The notes under the pieces: model-generated
What the model saw: only the letters and a program-made list of their open reading frames with translations
The model's database searches: none
Told to the model about the DNA's origin: nothing
Assembly: GCA_900543205.1 (NCBI GenBank)
Contig: UQQM01000016.1
Location: forward strand, 1-46,003
From: an uncultured Bacteroides sp.
Lineage (GTDB): Bacteria; Bacteroidota; Bacteroidia; Bacteroidales; UBA932
Direction of reading: 5' to 3'
DNA: 46,003 nucleotides
Translations under genes and position numbers: made by a program
Shown here: in pieces, positions 17,145 to 25,870 of the stretch
Position numbering within the stretch: the first letter of the stretch is position 1
How the letters are laid out: every line of letters begins with the position of its first letter

Positions 17145-19124
17145 CTAACTCTTCTCCCTTCCCGTCTTCTGTCTGATGCGCCGCTGGGCCGCCTGTATCT
17201 TCTTCATCTCCTTCATCAGCTTCAGCTGCTCCTCGTCCGACAGCCCGGGAAGCCGGCGCACGAGCTTCTCGTATCTGTCCTGCAGGCGCCTGTCGGCATA
17301 GAGCAGTATGGTCCTGGGGACCTGGGCGACCAGCCACGAGGGGACGGTAGTCATGGAACGGCGGAAGGTGCTCACGGAAAGTTCGTACTTCTCGGAATAC
17401 AGCGCCGCAGTCACCGCAGCGACCCTCCTGTCGGGCGAGTCGAGCAGGGACTTCACTATCTCCTCCTGCGACAGCCCCCTGTCGTAGTAGTCGAAATATG
17501 CGGCGTAGACGGCGTCGTAGGCCGTGTTGAGCATACGGGTACCGTCGCTCTCGAGAGCCTCGCGGATGAAGTCGGCCACGCTCGGCCTGCCCTCTCCGTC
17601 ATCGGCATAGAACTCGGAATCGCTCTCGAACTCCATGGTGTCACGCCCGTGGGAAAGCAGGAAATACAGCAGATCCTTCTCGGTCCCCGCGAGCACCTTG
17701 TTCTCCTCGGTCCATTCCTGCGTCTCCGGCAGGGACGGGCTGTCGCTTCCGGCCCGGACCGTTTCCGAAGGGGCTGCGGCGGAAGCTCCGGCCGCCCTCC
17801 GCATCTCCGCGCGCTTCTCGTCCCTGCGCTTCCTGCGCACGGACGCTATCCTGTCAAACAGTATCTGGGTCTCTATCCCGAACTTCTGCGCGGTGAACTC
17901 CACGTATGTCGCGCGCTTCACCGCGTCCGGAATCTCGGCTATCGTGTCGGCGATGTCGTTGATCAGGTTGGCCTTCCGGAGCGGATCGCCGGCGGCCTCC
18001 CCGAGCAGCAGCTCGGTCTTGAAGGCTATGAAATCCTTCTCCCCTTCGGCGATGTAGGCCTGCACCTCCTCCAGGGTGTGCCTGCGGCAGAAGGAGTCGG
18101 GGTCATCGCCCTCGGGGAGCAGCACTATCCTGACGTTCATCCCTTCAGAGAGCACCAGGCCTATCCCCCGCAGCGCGGCATGTATGCCGGCGGAATCCCC
18201 GTCATACATTATGGTCATGTTCTCGGTGAACTTGTGTATCAGCCTCACCTGCTCGACCGTCAGCGAAGTGCCGCACGAAGCCACGACGTTGCAGATGCCC
18301 AGCTGGTGCATCATCACCATGTCGATGTTCCCCTCCACAAGTATGCACTTGTCCTGACGCGAGATTTCGGACTTGGCGAACCAGATTCCGAGCAGATTGC
18401 GGCTCTTGACATAGATTTCGGTCTCCGGGGAGTTGACGTATTTGGCCGGATTGTCGGAGCGCAGGGTCCTTCCCGAGAAGGCCACCACCCTGCCGCTGAC
18501 CGAATGTATGGGGAACATCACCCTTTCGCGGAACTTGTCCCCGAGGCTTCCGTCGTCATGGCGCACCGCAAGTCCGGCGTCCACGAGGTACTCGGGCTTG
18601 TAGCCTGCCGCAACCGCCGCGCCGACCAGGGTCGAGCGGCCTCCGGGGGCCCAGCCGAGCCCGAATTTCTCTATGGTGGCGTCCTCTATGCCCCGGGAGC
18701 GGAAATAGGCGTAGCCCACATCATGCCCCTCGCCCGACGCCAGCTGCGAATGGAAGAACTTCTGGGCGTATTCCGAAACCAGGAGCAGGCTTTCCTTCTT
18801 CTGCCTGCGCTGAAGCTCTTCGGGGCTTTCCTCCTCCTCGACTATCTCTATGTTGTACTTCCTCGCGAGATAGCGCAGCGCCTCCACATAGGAGCAGTGC
18901 TCCTCCTCCATCACGAAGCCGACCGCAGTCCCGGACTTGCCGCAGCCGAAGCATTTGTATATGCCCTTGGCCGGCGATACATAGAACGAAGGGGTCTTCT
19001 CGTTGTGGAAAGGGCAGCAGGCCACATAATTGGCCCCGCGCCGCCTGAGCGTCACGTAATCGCTGACAACATCCACTATCTGGGCCGTGTCGAGAATGAG
19101 ACTGACGGTTTCCTGGGGTATCAC
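17145..19124 (-). CDS. dnaG: DNA primase
   Basis: Synthesises RNA primers at the replication fork. 659 residues: CHC2 zinc ribbon with C37, H40, C58 and C61 (CPFHNEKTPSF ... CFGCG), RNA-polymerase domain with motif VNSPETEIYVKSRNLLG, and the TOPRIM core with glutamate in ILVEGNIDMVMMHQ and the acidic pair in IMYDGDSAGIHAAL. A charged linker (about 430-470) leads to a C-terminal helicase-interaction region ending QRRIRQKTGREKS. The start is GTG at 19124, overlapping the recQ stop by four bases (GTGA), so it is coupled to recQ. Confidence 0.96.
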   Translation of the reverse strand: MIPQETVSLILDTAQIVDVVSDYVTLRRRGANYVACCPFHNEKTPSFYVSPAKGIYKCFGCGKSGTAVGFVMEEEHCSYVEALRYLARKYNIEIVEEEESPEELQRRQKKESLLLVSEYAQKFFHSQLASGEGHDVGYAYFRSRGIEDATIEKFGLGWAPGGRSTLVGAAVAAGYKPEYLVDAGLAVRHDDGSLGDKFRERVMFPIHSVSGRVVAFSGRTLRSDNPAKYVNSPETEIYVKSRNLLGIWFAKSEISRQDKCILVEGNIDMVMMHQLGICNVVASCGTSLTVEQVRLIHKFTENMTIMYDGDSAGIHAALRGIGLVLSEGMNVRIVLLPEGDDPDSFCRRHTLEEVQAYIAEGEKDFIAFKTELLLGEAAGDPLRKANLINDIADTIAEIPDAVKRATYVEFTAQKFGIETQILFDRIASVRRKRRDEKRAEMRRAAGASAAAPSETVRAGSDSPSLPETQEWTEENKVLAGTEKDLLYFLLSHGRDTMEFESDSEFYADDGEGRPSVADFIREALESDGTRMLNTAYDAVYAAYFDYYDRGLSQEEIVKSLLDSPDRRVAAVTAALYSEKYELSVSTFRRSMTTVPSWLVAQVPRTILLYADRRLQDRYEKLVRRLPGLSDEEQLKLMKEMKKIQAAQRRIRQKTGREKS

Positions 19125-21337
19125 GACGCTATCTCACAAAGGAACTTGATCCGCACCAGCCGCACCTCATTCTCGTAGTAGTCGGGGCCCAGGGCTGCCA
19201 TGGCCTCATGGACGTCGTCGGAGGTGGCTTCGTCCCTGAAATAGCCGTAGATGTCCTCCACGATGTCCTCGTCGAGGTTCTCCTCGATATAGTAGTCGAG
19301 ATTTAGCTTCATGCCGCTCGCCACTATGGCCTCTATCTCGCCCATGAGCTCGTCCATGTCCATGTTCTTCGCGGCGGCTATGTCCTCGAGCGACATGTGC
19401 CTGTCGATGCTCTGGATTATGAAGACTTTGTTGGCCGACTTGTTGGGGGCCGACTTGATGACAAAGTCGTCGGGCCTCTCTATCTCGTTCTCGTCAACGT
19501 ACTTCCGTATCAGCGCCACGAACTCCGCGCCGAATTTCCGGGCCTTGCCTTCGCCGACTCCCTGGCAGTTCTTGAGTTCGTCCAGGGTGACAGGGTAGCT
19601 TATGGCCATGTCCTCAAGGGCGGGATCGCCGAAGATTATCCAGGGCTGGAGCTTCAGGCGCCTGGACATGTCCTTGCGCAGGTCCTTGAGCATGGCGAGC
19701 AGCACGGGGTCGCCGGATGCGCCGCCCGACTTCATCGCCGAAGCCGCCGCGGCACTCTCCTCGTCGTCCTCTTCGGGCTCCGTGTCACCCACGAACACCC
19801 TGTCCTCGACCAGACGGAGCTCCCAGGGCTCTTCGAGGAAACGGAGACCCAGGTCCGTGATGTGTATGAGTCCGTAGGCCTCAATCTCCTTCTCCAGCAG
19901 ATGGGCTATCAGGCCCTGGTGCAGCACCGCGAACCAGAACTTCCTGGAATGCTCCGCACCGGCGCCGAACAGCTCGAGCTCGTCGTGCCTGTAGGACTTT
20001 ATCATCGAATTGGTCTCGCCGGTGAGAATGTTGGCAAGATGCTCCAGCTTGAAATGCTCGGGGAGCGAGGCTACAAGGCTGAGGGCGAGCGACATCTCCT
20101 TCCTGCCGTCGAAAGTGGGACGCGGGTGCAGGCAGTTGTCACAGCAGTTGCAGTTGTCCTGGGCATAGGACTCGCCGAAATAGTTCAGCAGCAGTTTCCT
20201 GCGGCACTGGCTCGACTCGGCGTAGGCGGCCACCTCGGCCAGCAGCTGGCGTCCGATCTCCTGCTCGGCCACGGGCTTGCCCTGCATGTACTTCTCGAGC
20301 TTCTGTATGTCCTTGTAGCTGTAGTACGCTATGCACAGGCCTTCCCTGCCGTCACGTCCGGCACGTCCGGTCTCCTGATAGTAGCTCTCTATGCTCTTGG
20401 GGATGTCGTAGTGTATCACGAAACGCACGTCCGGCTTGTCTATGCCCATGCCGAAGGCTATGGTCGCCACTATCACCTCGGCCTCCTCCATCAGAAACTT
20501 GTCCTGGTTCTCCGCCCTGGTCCTGGCGTCGAGCCCGGCATGATACGGCAGGGCCCTTATCCCGTTGATGCAGAGCAGTTCCGCGAGCTCCTCGACCTTC
20601 TTGCGGCTCAGGCAGTATATTATGCCTGACTTGCCGGGATTCTGGCGGATGAACTTGACCATGTCCTTCTCCGGCTCCACCTTGTCACGGATCTCGTAAT
20701 AGAGGTTGGGTCGGTTGAACGAGGAGCGGAACACCTCGGCGTCCGCTATGCCGAGAGTGCGCAGGATGTCGCTCTGCACCTTGGGGGTCGCGGTCGCGGT
20801 CAGGGCGATTATCGGCCTCCTGCCTATCTGGTCCACCACCGACTTTATCTTGCGGTATTCGGGACGGAAGTCATGCCCCCACTCGGAGATGCAGTGGGCC
20901 TCGTCCACGGCATAGAAAGAGATTTCAAGTTCCTTCAGCAGGGCCGTGTTCTCTTCCTTTGCCAGAGACTCCGGTGCTACGTAGAGCAGCTTGGTCCTGC
21001 CGGCGAGCAGGTCTTCCCTAACCTCGTCGAGCTGCTGCTTGGAGAGCGAGGAGTTGAGGAAATGGGCTATGCTGGCGTCGCCGTTGACGAAGCCCCGGAG
21101 CAAATCCACCTGATTCTTCATCAGCGCTATCAGCGGAGATATGACTATTGCGGTTCCGCCCATGACCAGGGCGGGAAGCTGATAGCACAAAGACTTTCCG
21201 CCTCCCGTCGGCATGAGCACGAAACAGTCTCCGCCGCCGATCAGATGCCGGATTATCTTCTCCTGGTCGCCCTTGAAAGTGTCGTACCCGAAGAAGTTCT
21301 TGAGAGTCGTCCGAATCAGGTCAGGATCTGCTTTCAT
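19121..21337 (-). CDS. recQ: ATP-dependent DNA helicase RecQ
   Basis: 3'-5' superfamily-2 helicase in recombination repair. 738 residues: Walker A PTGGGKSLCYQLP near 43-55, DEAH box VDEAHCISEWGHDFRPEY near 146, motif VI QETGRAGRDG, RecQ zinc-binding cysteines (CRRKLLLNYFG then CNCCDNC), a winged helix, and an HRDC domain (LRKDMSRRLKLQPWIIFGD). After HRDC comes about 100 residues of a helical domain (SIDRHMSLEDIAAAKNMDMD), which may be a helix-turn-helix accessory domain seen in some RecQ proteins. This C-terminal extension explains the length above E. coli RecQ (610). The start is 12 bases downstream of DUF1015; the stop overlaps dnaG. Confidence 0.95.
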   Translation of the reverse strand: MKADPDLIRTTLKNFFGYDTFKGDQEKIIRHLIGGGDCFVLMPTGGGKSLCYQLPALVMGGTAIVISPLIALMKNQVDLLRGFVNGDASIAHFLNSSLSKQQLDEVREDLLAGRTKLLYVAPESLAKEENTALLKELEISFYAVDEAHCISEWGHDFRPEYRKIKSVVDQIGRRPIIALTATATPKVQSDILRTLGIADAEVFRSSFNRPNLYYEIRDKVEPEKDMVKFIRQNPGKSGIIYCLSRKKVEELAELLCINGIRALPYHAGLDARTRAENQDKFLMEEAEVIVATIAFGMGIDKPDVRFVIHYDIPKSIESYYQETGRAGRDGREGLCIAYYSYKDIQKLEKYMQGKPVAEQEIGRQLLAEVAAYAESSQCRRKLLLNYFGESYAQDNCNCCDNCLHPRPTFDGRKEMSLALSLVASLPEHFKLEHLANILTGETNSMIKSYRHDELELFGAGAEHSRKFWFAVLHQGLIAHLLEKEIEAYGLIHITDLGLRFLEEPWELRLVEDRVFVGDTEPEEDDEESAAAASAMKSGGASGDPVLLAMLKDLRKDMSRRLKLQPWIIFGDPALEDMAISYPVTLDELKNCQGVGEGKARKFGAEFVALIRKYVDENEIERPDDFVIKSAPNKSANKVFIIQSIDRHMSLEDIAAAKNMDMDELMGEIEAIVASGMKLNLDYYIEENLDEDIVEDIYGYFRDEATSDDVHEAMAALGPDYYENEVRLVRIKFLCEIAS

Positions 21338-21349
21338 AATGCTGAATTT

Positions 21350-22591
21350 CTAGTCCAAAGTATGAATGGCCAGGCCGGAACGGAGCTTGGGCTCGAACCA
21401 TGTGGTCTTCGGCGGCATTATCATGCCGCTGTCGGCTATGTCGATGAGCTGCGCCATGGACACGGGATAAAGGGCGAAAGCGACCTTCATCTCCCCGGAG
21501 TCCACCCTGCGCGACAGCTCCCCGAGCCCGCGTATGCCGCCGACGAAGTCAATGCGCTTGTCGGTACGGAGATCCTTGATGCCCAGCAGCTTGTCGAGTA
21601 CGAGCCTGGACAGCACGGTGACGTCCAGCACCCCTATGGGATCCGAGTCGTCATAGCGTCCTGGACGTGCCTTCAGGGAATACCACTCCCCTTCAAGGTA
21701 CATCGCGAAACTGTGGAGCCTGTCAGGACGCCAGGGTTCGCGGCCCCTGCGCTCCACTTCGAAATCCTCGCCCAGCCTTCCGATGAAGGTCTGCGCGTCC
21801 ATGCCGGCAAGGTCCCTGACCACCCTGTTGTAGTCGATTATCCTGAGCTGGCTTTCGGGGAAGCAGACGGCCATGAAGTAGTTGTATTCCTCATTCCCGG
21901 TATGGCCGGGGTTCTGCGCCTTCTTCTCGGCCCCCACCCTCGCCGCAGCCGCCGTGCGGTGATGCCCGTCGGCCACATAGAAGGCGTCAACCTCGGACGA
22001 GAATATCTCCGATATGCGGGAGACCTGAGCCTCGTCGCCTATCACCCAGAACTCGTGGCCGAAGCCGTTCTCATCGGTAAAACTGTAGACCGGAGGGACG
22101 GATACGGCCGCAGCGACTATCTCCGACAGCCCCGGATTGTCCTTGTAGGAGAAGAGCACAGGCTCGATGTTGGCGTTCTGGATACGCACGTGCACCATCC
22201 TGTCGTCCTCCTTGTCCTTGCGCGTGAGCTCGTGCTTCTTTATGGCTCCCGAACTGTAGTCATCGGTATGGGCGCAGAGCACGATTCCGTACTGGGTCCT
22301 GCCGTCCATGGTCTGCGCATAGACATAGTAGCAGGGACGGGGGTCGCGCACCAGCCAGCCCCGCTCCTGCCACTTGCGGAAGTTCTCCACGGCCTTGTCA
22401 TAGACCCTGGGGTCGTGGTCCTGGAGCATGGGCTCGAAATCTATCTCGGGCTTGGTTATGTGCAGCAGGGATTTCTCCCCAGCCATCGCCCTGGCCTCGG
22501 CCGAGTTGAGCACATCGTAGGGAGGGGCGGCGACTTCGGTCACCAGCTCCCTGGGCGGACGCAGGGCGGCGAAAGGTTTCACTCTTACCAT
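21350..22591 (-). CDS. DUF1015 family protein in the serine-biosynthesis operon
   Basis: 413 residues of the DUF1015 family, whose biochemical role I do not know to be established. It begins MVRVKPFAALRPPRELVTEV with the family's APPYDVL segment. Near residue 205 it has YVADGHHRTAAAAR, a DGHHR motif reminiscent of ParB/sulfiredoxin-fold enzymes, a superfamily that includes the serine kinases SerK and SbnI. Later family segments are FAMYLEGEWYSLKAR and FVGGIRGLGEL. It lies four bases after serA, which follows serC, and I recall the same neighbourhood in other Bacteroidota. A role tied to serine or phosphoserine is inference from context and the motif. Confidence 0.88.
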   Translation of the reverse strand: MVRVKPFAALRPPRELVTEVAAPPYDVLNSAEARAMAGEKSLLHITKPEIDFEPMLQDHDPRVYDKAVENFRKWQERGWLVRDPRPCYYVYAQTMDGRTQYGIVLCAHTDDYSSGAIKKHELTRKDKEDDRMVHVRIQNANIEPVLFSYKDNPGLSEIVAAAVSVPPVYSFTDENGFGHEFWVIGDEAQVSRISEIFSSEVDAFYVADGHHRTAAAARVGAEKKAQNPGHTGNEEYNYFMAVCFPESQLRIIDYNRVVRDLAGMDAQTFIGRLGEDFEVERRGREPWRPDRLHSFAMYLEGEWYSLKARPGRYDDSDPIGVLDVTVLSRLVLDKLLGIKDLRTDKRIDFVGGIRGLGELSRRVDSGEMKVAFALYPVSMAQLIDIADSGMIMPPKTTWFEPKLRSGLAIHTLD

Positions 22592-22595
22592 AATA

Positions 22596-23516
22596 CTACT
22601 TGTTCAGACGGAACTTCTCGTCTCCGTCGCGGAAATATGCCACTATCTGCCTGGCGGCGGCAAGTCCGGCGTTGATGTTGGCTTCGGCGGTCTGGGCGCC
22701 CATCTTCTTGGGGGTGGCGAAGACCCGGAGTCCGAACTTCCCGCGCAGCGCCTCATAATTGCCGGGAGCCACGTCCGTGACATATTTGAGGTCCGGGCGC
22801 TCCTCCAGGGCCTGCTCCAGTCCGGCTTCATCGATGACTTCCTTGCGTGCGGTGTTCACGAGCACGGCGTTCTTCGGCATGCGGCATATCAAATCACGGC
22901 CTATGCTTCCCACGGTCTGCGGAGTCGCGGGGACATGCACGCTCACGAAATTGCTCCGGGCATACAGCTCCTCCACGCTCCCCACCGGTTCGGCCCCGCC
23001 TTCGCGTATCTGTTCCGGGGTCAGGAAAGGGTCGGTCGCGAGCACCTTCATGCCCAGGGCCCCGGCCTTGCGGGCCACCAGACGGCCAACGTTGCCGAAA
23101 GCCTGCACTCCGAGCGTCTTTCCGCTGATTTCGGAGCCCGTGGACGGGGTAAACTGGCCTCGGGCCATGAATATCATCATCGCTACGGCAAGCTCCGCCA
23201 CGGCGTTGGAGTTCTGCCCAGGAGTGTTCATGGCGGCCACTCCCTTCGCGGTGCAGGCGTCAAGGTCGATGTTGTCATAGCCGGCGCCCGCGCGCACGAC
23301 TATGCGCAGCCTCGGCGCGGCGGCGAGCACGGCGGCAGTCACCTTGTCGGACCGCACTATCAGGGCGTCCGCATCCGCAACGGCGGCGATGAGCTCGGAC
23401 TCGTCTTCATATTTCTCGAGCAGGGAGAATTCATATCCGGCCTCGCGGACTATCTCCCTGATGCCTTCCACCGCCACCGGCGCGAAAGGCTTCTGAGTGG
23501 CTACAAGGACTTTCAT
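22596..23516 (-). CDS. serA: D-3-phosphoglycerate dehydrogenase
   Basis: First step of serine synthesis: NAD-dependent oxidation of 3-phosphoglycerate to 3-phosphohydroxypyruvate. I choose the ATG at 23516 ([13 protein letters not shown], 306 residues), which overlaps the serC stop by four bases (ATGA). A codon pair upstream (MP) is also open. The Rossmann motif is [16 protein letters not shown], the catalytic arginine lies in [16 protein letters not shown], and the glutamate in the segment following [20 protein letters not shown]. It is the short type without C-terminal ACT or ASB domains, as in many Bacteroidota. Confidence 0.93.
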   Translation of the reverse strand: MKVLVATQKPFAPVAVEGIREIVREAGYEFSLLEKYEDESELIAAVADADALIVRSDKVTAAVLAAAPRLRIVVRAGAGYDNIDLDACTAKGVAAMNTPGQNSNAVAELAVAMMIFMARGQFTPSTGSEISGKTLGVQAFGNVGRLVARKAGALGMKVLATDPFLTPEQIREGGAEPVGSVEELYARSNFVSVHVPATPQTVGSIGRDLICRMPKNAVLVNTARKEVIDEAGLEQALEERPDLKYVTDVAPGNYEALRGKFGLRVFATPKKMGAQTAEANINAGLAAARQIVAYFRDGDEKFRLNK

Positions 23517-24586
23517 AGGCATACTTTCCTTTCGAAATCACGCATGCACTGCACCAGGGCATCCACGTCCTCCTGGGTGCAGGCGTTGTAGATGGAGGCG
23601 CGGAAGCCTCCCACGGAGCGGTGTCCCTTGATTCCGACCATGCCCCGTGACTCGGCAAACGCCAGGAACTCGTCCTGGAGGTTCTCGCGTCCGGGCGCCA
23701 TCACGAAGCAGACGTTCATTATCGACCTGTCCTTCACGGCGGCTGTCCCGACGAAAAGGTCGTTGCGGTCTATCTCGGAATACAGGGTCTGCGCCTTGCG
23801 CACATCGGCCTCATGTATCGCGTCCACGCCACCCATGCCCTTGAGCCACTTGAGGGTCTCGTTCATCACGAAGATGGAGAAGACGGGAGGGGTGTTGAAC
23901 ATGGAGCCCTTGTCAAGATGCACGCGGTAGTCGAGCATGGTGGGTATGTGGCGGCTCACCTTGCCGAGGGAGTCCTTCCTGACTATGGCGAACGCCACTC
24001 CGGCAGGGCCTGCGTTCTTCTGGGCGCCTCCGTAGATCAGGGCGTACCTGCTCACGTCCACGCGGCGGCTGAGTATGTCGGACGACATGTCGGCGACCAG
24101 AGGCACGGGGCAGTCGATGTCCTCGTGAATCTCGGTGCCGTAGATGGTGTTGTTGGTGGTTATATGGAAATAGTCGATGTCACGGGGAATCTCGTAGCCC
24201 TCGGGGATATAGGAGAAGTTCCTGTCGGCAGAGCTTGCGACGGCGAACGCCTCACCCAGGCCCTGGGCTTCCTTGAGGGCCTTGCGGGCCCATACTCCGG
24301 TCTCGAGGTAGCCCGCTTTCTTCTCGAGATAGTTCATTGCCACCATCAGGAACTGCAGACTCGCGCCTCCGCCGAGGAACAGCACCTCGTGAGTGTCGGG
24401 GATGTCGAGCAGCTCCTTCCAGAGAGCGCGGCACTCGTCCATGACCTCCACCCAGACCTTGCTGCGGTGTGAAGTCGAAATCAGAGAAACTCCTGTACCC
24501 TTGAAGTCCCTGAGAGCCTCGACGGCATTGTCGATTGCGACCTTCGGAAGAAGGCAGGGACCGGCGTTGAAAACATGCTTGCCCAT
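23513..24586 (-). CDS. serC: Phosphoserine aminotransferase
   Basis: Transaminates 3-phosphohydroxypyruvate to O-phosphoserine with glutamate, using PLP. 357 residues, normal length. It begins [19 protein letters not shown]. The PLP lysine is in [14 protein letters not shown] near residue 190. Family segments [32 protein letters not shown] and the substrate region [18 protein letters not shown] near the C-terminus are clear. It starts 12 bases after yigZ and is coupled to serA by a four-base overlap. No phosphoserine phosphatase gene occurs in this window. Confidence 0.96.
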   Translation of the reverse strand: MGKHVFNAGPCLLPKVAIDNAVEALRDFKGTGVSLISTSHRSKVWVEVMDECRALWKELLDIPDTHEVLFLGGGASLQFLMVAMNYLEKKAGYLETGVWARKALKEAQGLGEAFAVASSADRNFSYIPEGYEIPRDIDYFHITTNNTIYGTEIHEDIDCPVPLVADMSSDILSRRVDVSRYALIYGGAQKNAGPAGVAFAIVRKDSLGKVSRHIPTMLDYRVHLDKGSMFNTPPVFSIFVMNETLKWLKGMGGVDAIHEADVRKAQTLYSEIDRNDLFVGTAAVKDRSIMNVCFVMAPGRENLQDEFLAFAESRGMVGIKGHRSVGGFRASIYNACTQEDVDALVQCMRDFERKVCL

Positions 24587-24598
24587 AATTATGATCAG

Positions 24599-25195
24599 TT
24601 AGTTTCTAAATATACCTATTTTTCCAATCCTTTCCAAAAAATCCTTCTCGGCGGAGAGGCGGACGAAGGCCTCCAGGGAGCACTCGTTCCCGAATGACTG
24701 CGCGCGCTGCGGCACCGACATGTCCTTAAGGAGCTTCATCACCGCCGGCAGGGAATCATAGCCGAAATCCAGCTTCATCCAGCTCCCGGCGACCTTCTCG
24801 ACCGTCACGGCGGAAGCCAGCGCATCGGCGGTCGCGGTCCGGTAGGCGCGTATCAGGCCGGGGATACCCAGCTTGATGCCGCCGAAGTACCTCACCACTA
24901 TCACGGCCACGTCGCTCAGCCCGGCGGAGTCTATCTGCCCGAGTATGGGTCTGCCGGCGGAGCCCGACGGCTCCCCGTCGTCGCTGGCACGCCATGTCGC
25001 GCCGTCATGGCCAAGCCTGTACGCGCAGCAGTGGTGCCTGGCATCGTGGTACTCCTTGCGGGCCCGGGAAAGCAGCTCCTTCACCTCGACTTCGGTCTCC
25101 ACCGGATACGCCAGGGCTATGAACCTGCTTCCGCTGTCCTTGAACAGCCCCTGCGAGGGTCCGGCTATGCTGCGGTATGTATCATCAATCGTCAT
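24599..25195 (-). CDS. YigZ/IMPACT family protein
   Basis: 198 residues from the ATG at 25195 (MTIDDTYRSIAGPSQG); the frame continues three codons up to a TTG, which would fall inside the -7 box. The UPF0029 N-terminal domain is plain: GSRFIALAYPVETEVEVKEL, HHCCAYRLG, DDGEPSGSAGRPIL and RYFGGIKLGIPGLIRAYR. The C-terminal half is the usual EF-G-like fold. Eukaryotic IMPACT regulates translation under amino-acid starvation; the bacterial role is not firmly known. It is the first gene of a minus-strand chain leading into serC and serA. Confidence 0.92.
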   Translation of the reverse strand: MTIDDTYRSIAGPSQGLFKDSGSRFIALAYPVETEVEVKELLSRARKEYHDARHHCCAYRLGHDGATWRASDDGEPSGSAGRPILGQIDSAGLSDVAVIVVRYFGGIKLGIPGLIRAYRTATADALASAVTVEKVAGSWMKLDFGYDSLPAVMKLLKDMSVPQRAQSFGNECSLEAFVRLSAEKDFLERIGKIGIFRN

Positions 25196-25201
25196 TTTAA
25201 T

Positions 25202-25233
25202 CAAAATTAGCGATTATTTAGTATCTTCGCAAT
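25202..25233 (-). promoter_or_regulatory. Promoter for yigZ and the serine operon
   Basis: Minus strand ATTG (25233-25230), 20 bases, TAATTTTG (25209-25202), one mismatch from the full consensus. The predicted start falls at or within a few bases of the yigZ ATG (25195), which would make the transcript leaderless. Confidence 0.6.
25222..25229 (+). promoter_or_regulatory. -7 element for the pRiA4b-ORF3-like gene
   Basis: TATCTTCG is one base from TAnnTTTG and ends five bases before the ATG at 25234. It lies between the two elements of the opposite-strand yigZ promoter, so the two polymerases would compete. No -33 TTTG is seen. Confidence 0.4.
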
Positions 25234-25794
25234 ATGGTTTACAAATATAGAATAACCCTCGCCGGGTTGAAGGGATTCTTCCGCGTGTATCTGGTCGACG
25301 GAGGAAATTCACTCTACACTTTCCACAAGCAGATACGTTCCGATCTCGAATTCCCTATGGACCAGCCTATTCTTTTCAAGGCGCTCGACGCCGGAGGCCA
25401 GGTGGTGGCGCGCTATGCGCTGATGGACATAGGCTACGGTACCGTCGACTCCGTGACCATTGCCGACACCATCAAGGCCGGAGCGCAGAGCTTCGTCTAT
25501 TTCTATGATATACAGAACAAGAAGAGCGTGATAATCACGCTCGAGGGGGAAGTCCCCGGGGAGCGCGTGACATCGCCCAAGCTCACGGAGAGCAAGGGGC
25601 CCGTGCCCGCCGAATTCGAGAAGGGCTACGTAGCCTTTGAGGACATGCCCGAGGAGAAGCGCAAGCTGCCAGGGCAGCCGTCCTTCACCGGCAAGGACGA
25701 TGATGACGATGACCTGGACGATGAAGACGAAGATGACGAGGAGAGCGAGGACAAGGAAGAGGAGGAACTCGTCTACGAGGAGGAAGAACGCTAG
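25234..25794 (+). CDS. pRiA4b ORF-3-like protein with acidic C-terminal tail
   Basis: 186 residues. The N-terminal about 135 residues resemble the plasmid pRiA4b ORF-3 family (PF07929-like): YKYRITLAGLKGFFRVYLVD, YTFHKQIRSDLEF and DIQNKKSVIITLEGEVPG. Function is unknown; despite the plasmid name the family is common on Bacteroidota chromosomes. From about residue 151 the protein becomes an almost pure run of aspartate and glutamate (DDDDDDLDDEDEDDEE and further to EEEER), typical of disordered acidic tails that bind basic proteins or nucleic-acid-binding partners. It is a single gene between a promoter shared divergently with yigZ and a strong terminator hairpin. Confidence 0.75.
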   Translation: MVYKYRITLAGLKGFFRVYLVDGGNSLYTFHKQIRSDLEFPMDQPILFKALDAGGQVVARYALMDIGYGTVDSVTIADTIKAGAQSFVYFYDIQNKKSVIITLEGEVPGERVTSPKLTESKGPVPAEFEKGYVAFEDMPEEKRKLPGQPSFTGKDDDDDDLDDEDEDDEESEDKEEEELVYEEEER

Positions 25795-25809
25795 TCCCGC
25801 CCGTAAAAT

Positions 25810-25859
25810 ATGAAAATCCGGCTCTCGCCCCTCGGAGGAGGCAAGAGCCGGATTTTCAT
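25810..25859. terminator. Bidirectional intrinsic terminator, 16-bp perfect stem
   Basis: Arms 25810-25825 (atgaaaatccggctct) and 25844-25859 (agagccggattttcat) are exact reverse complements around an 18-base loop that can extend the stem. The A/T-rich outer ends give a U-tract in either direction. It separates the convergent pRiA4b-like gene and the GH3 gene. Confidence 0.88.
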
Positions 25860-25870
25860 GCGTAACCCGT

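Noticed and set aside
25234..25794. Mobile-element origin, because the family is named after a plasmid ORF
   Set aside because: No transposase, inverted repeats or direct repeats surround it, and its composition matches the neighbours.
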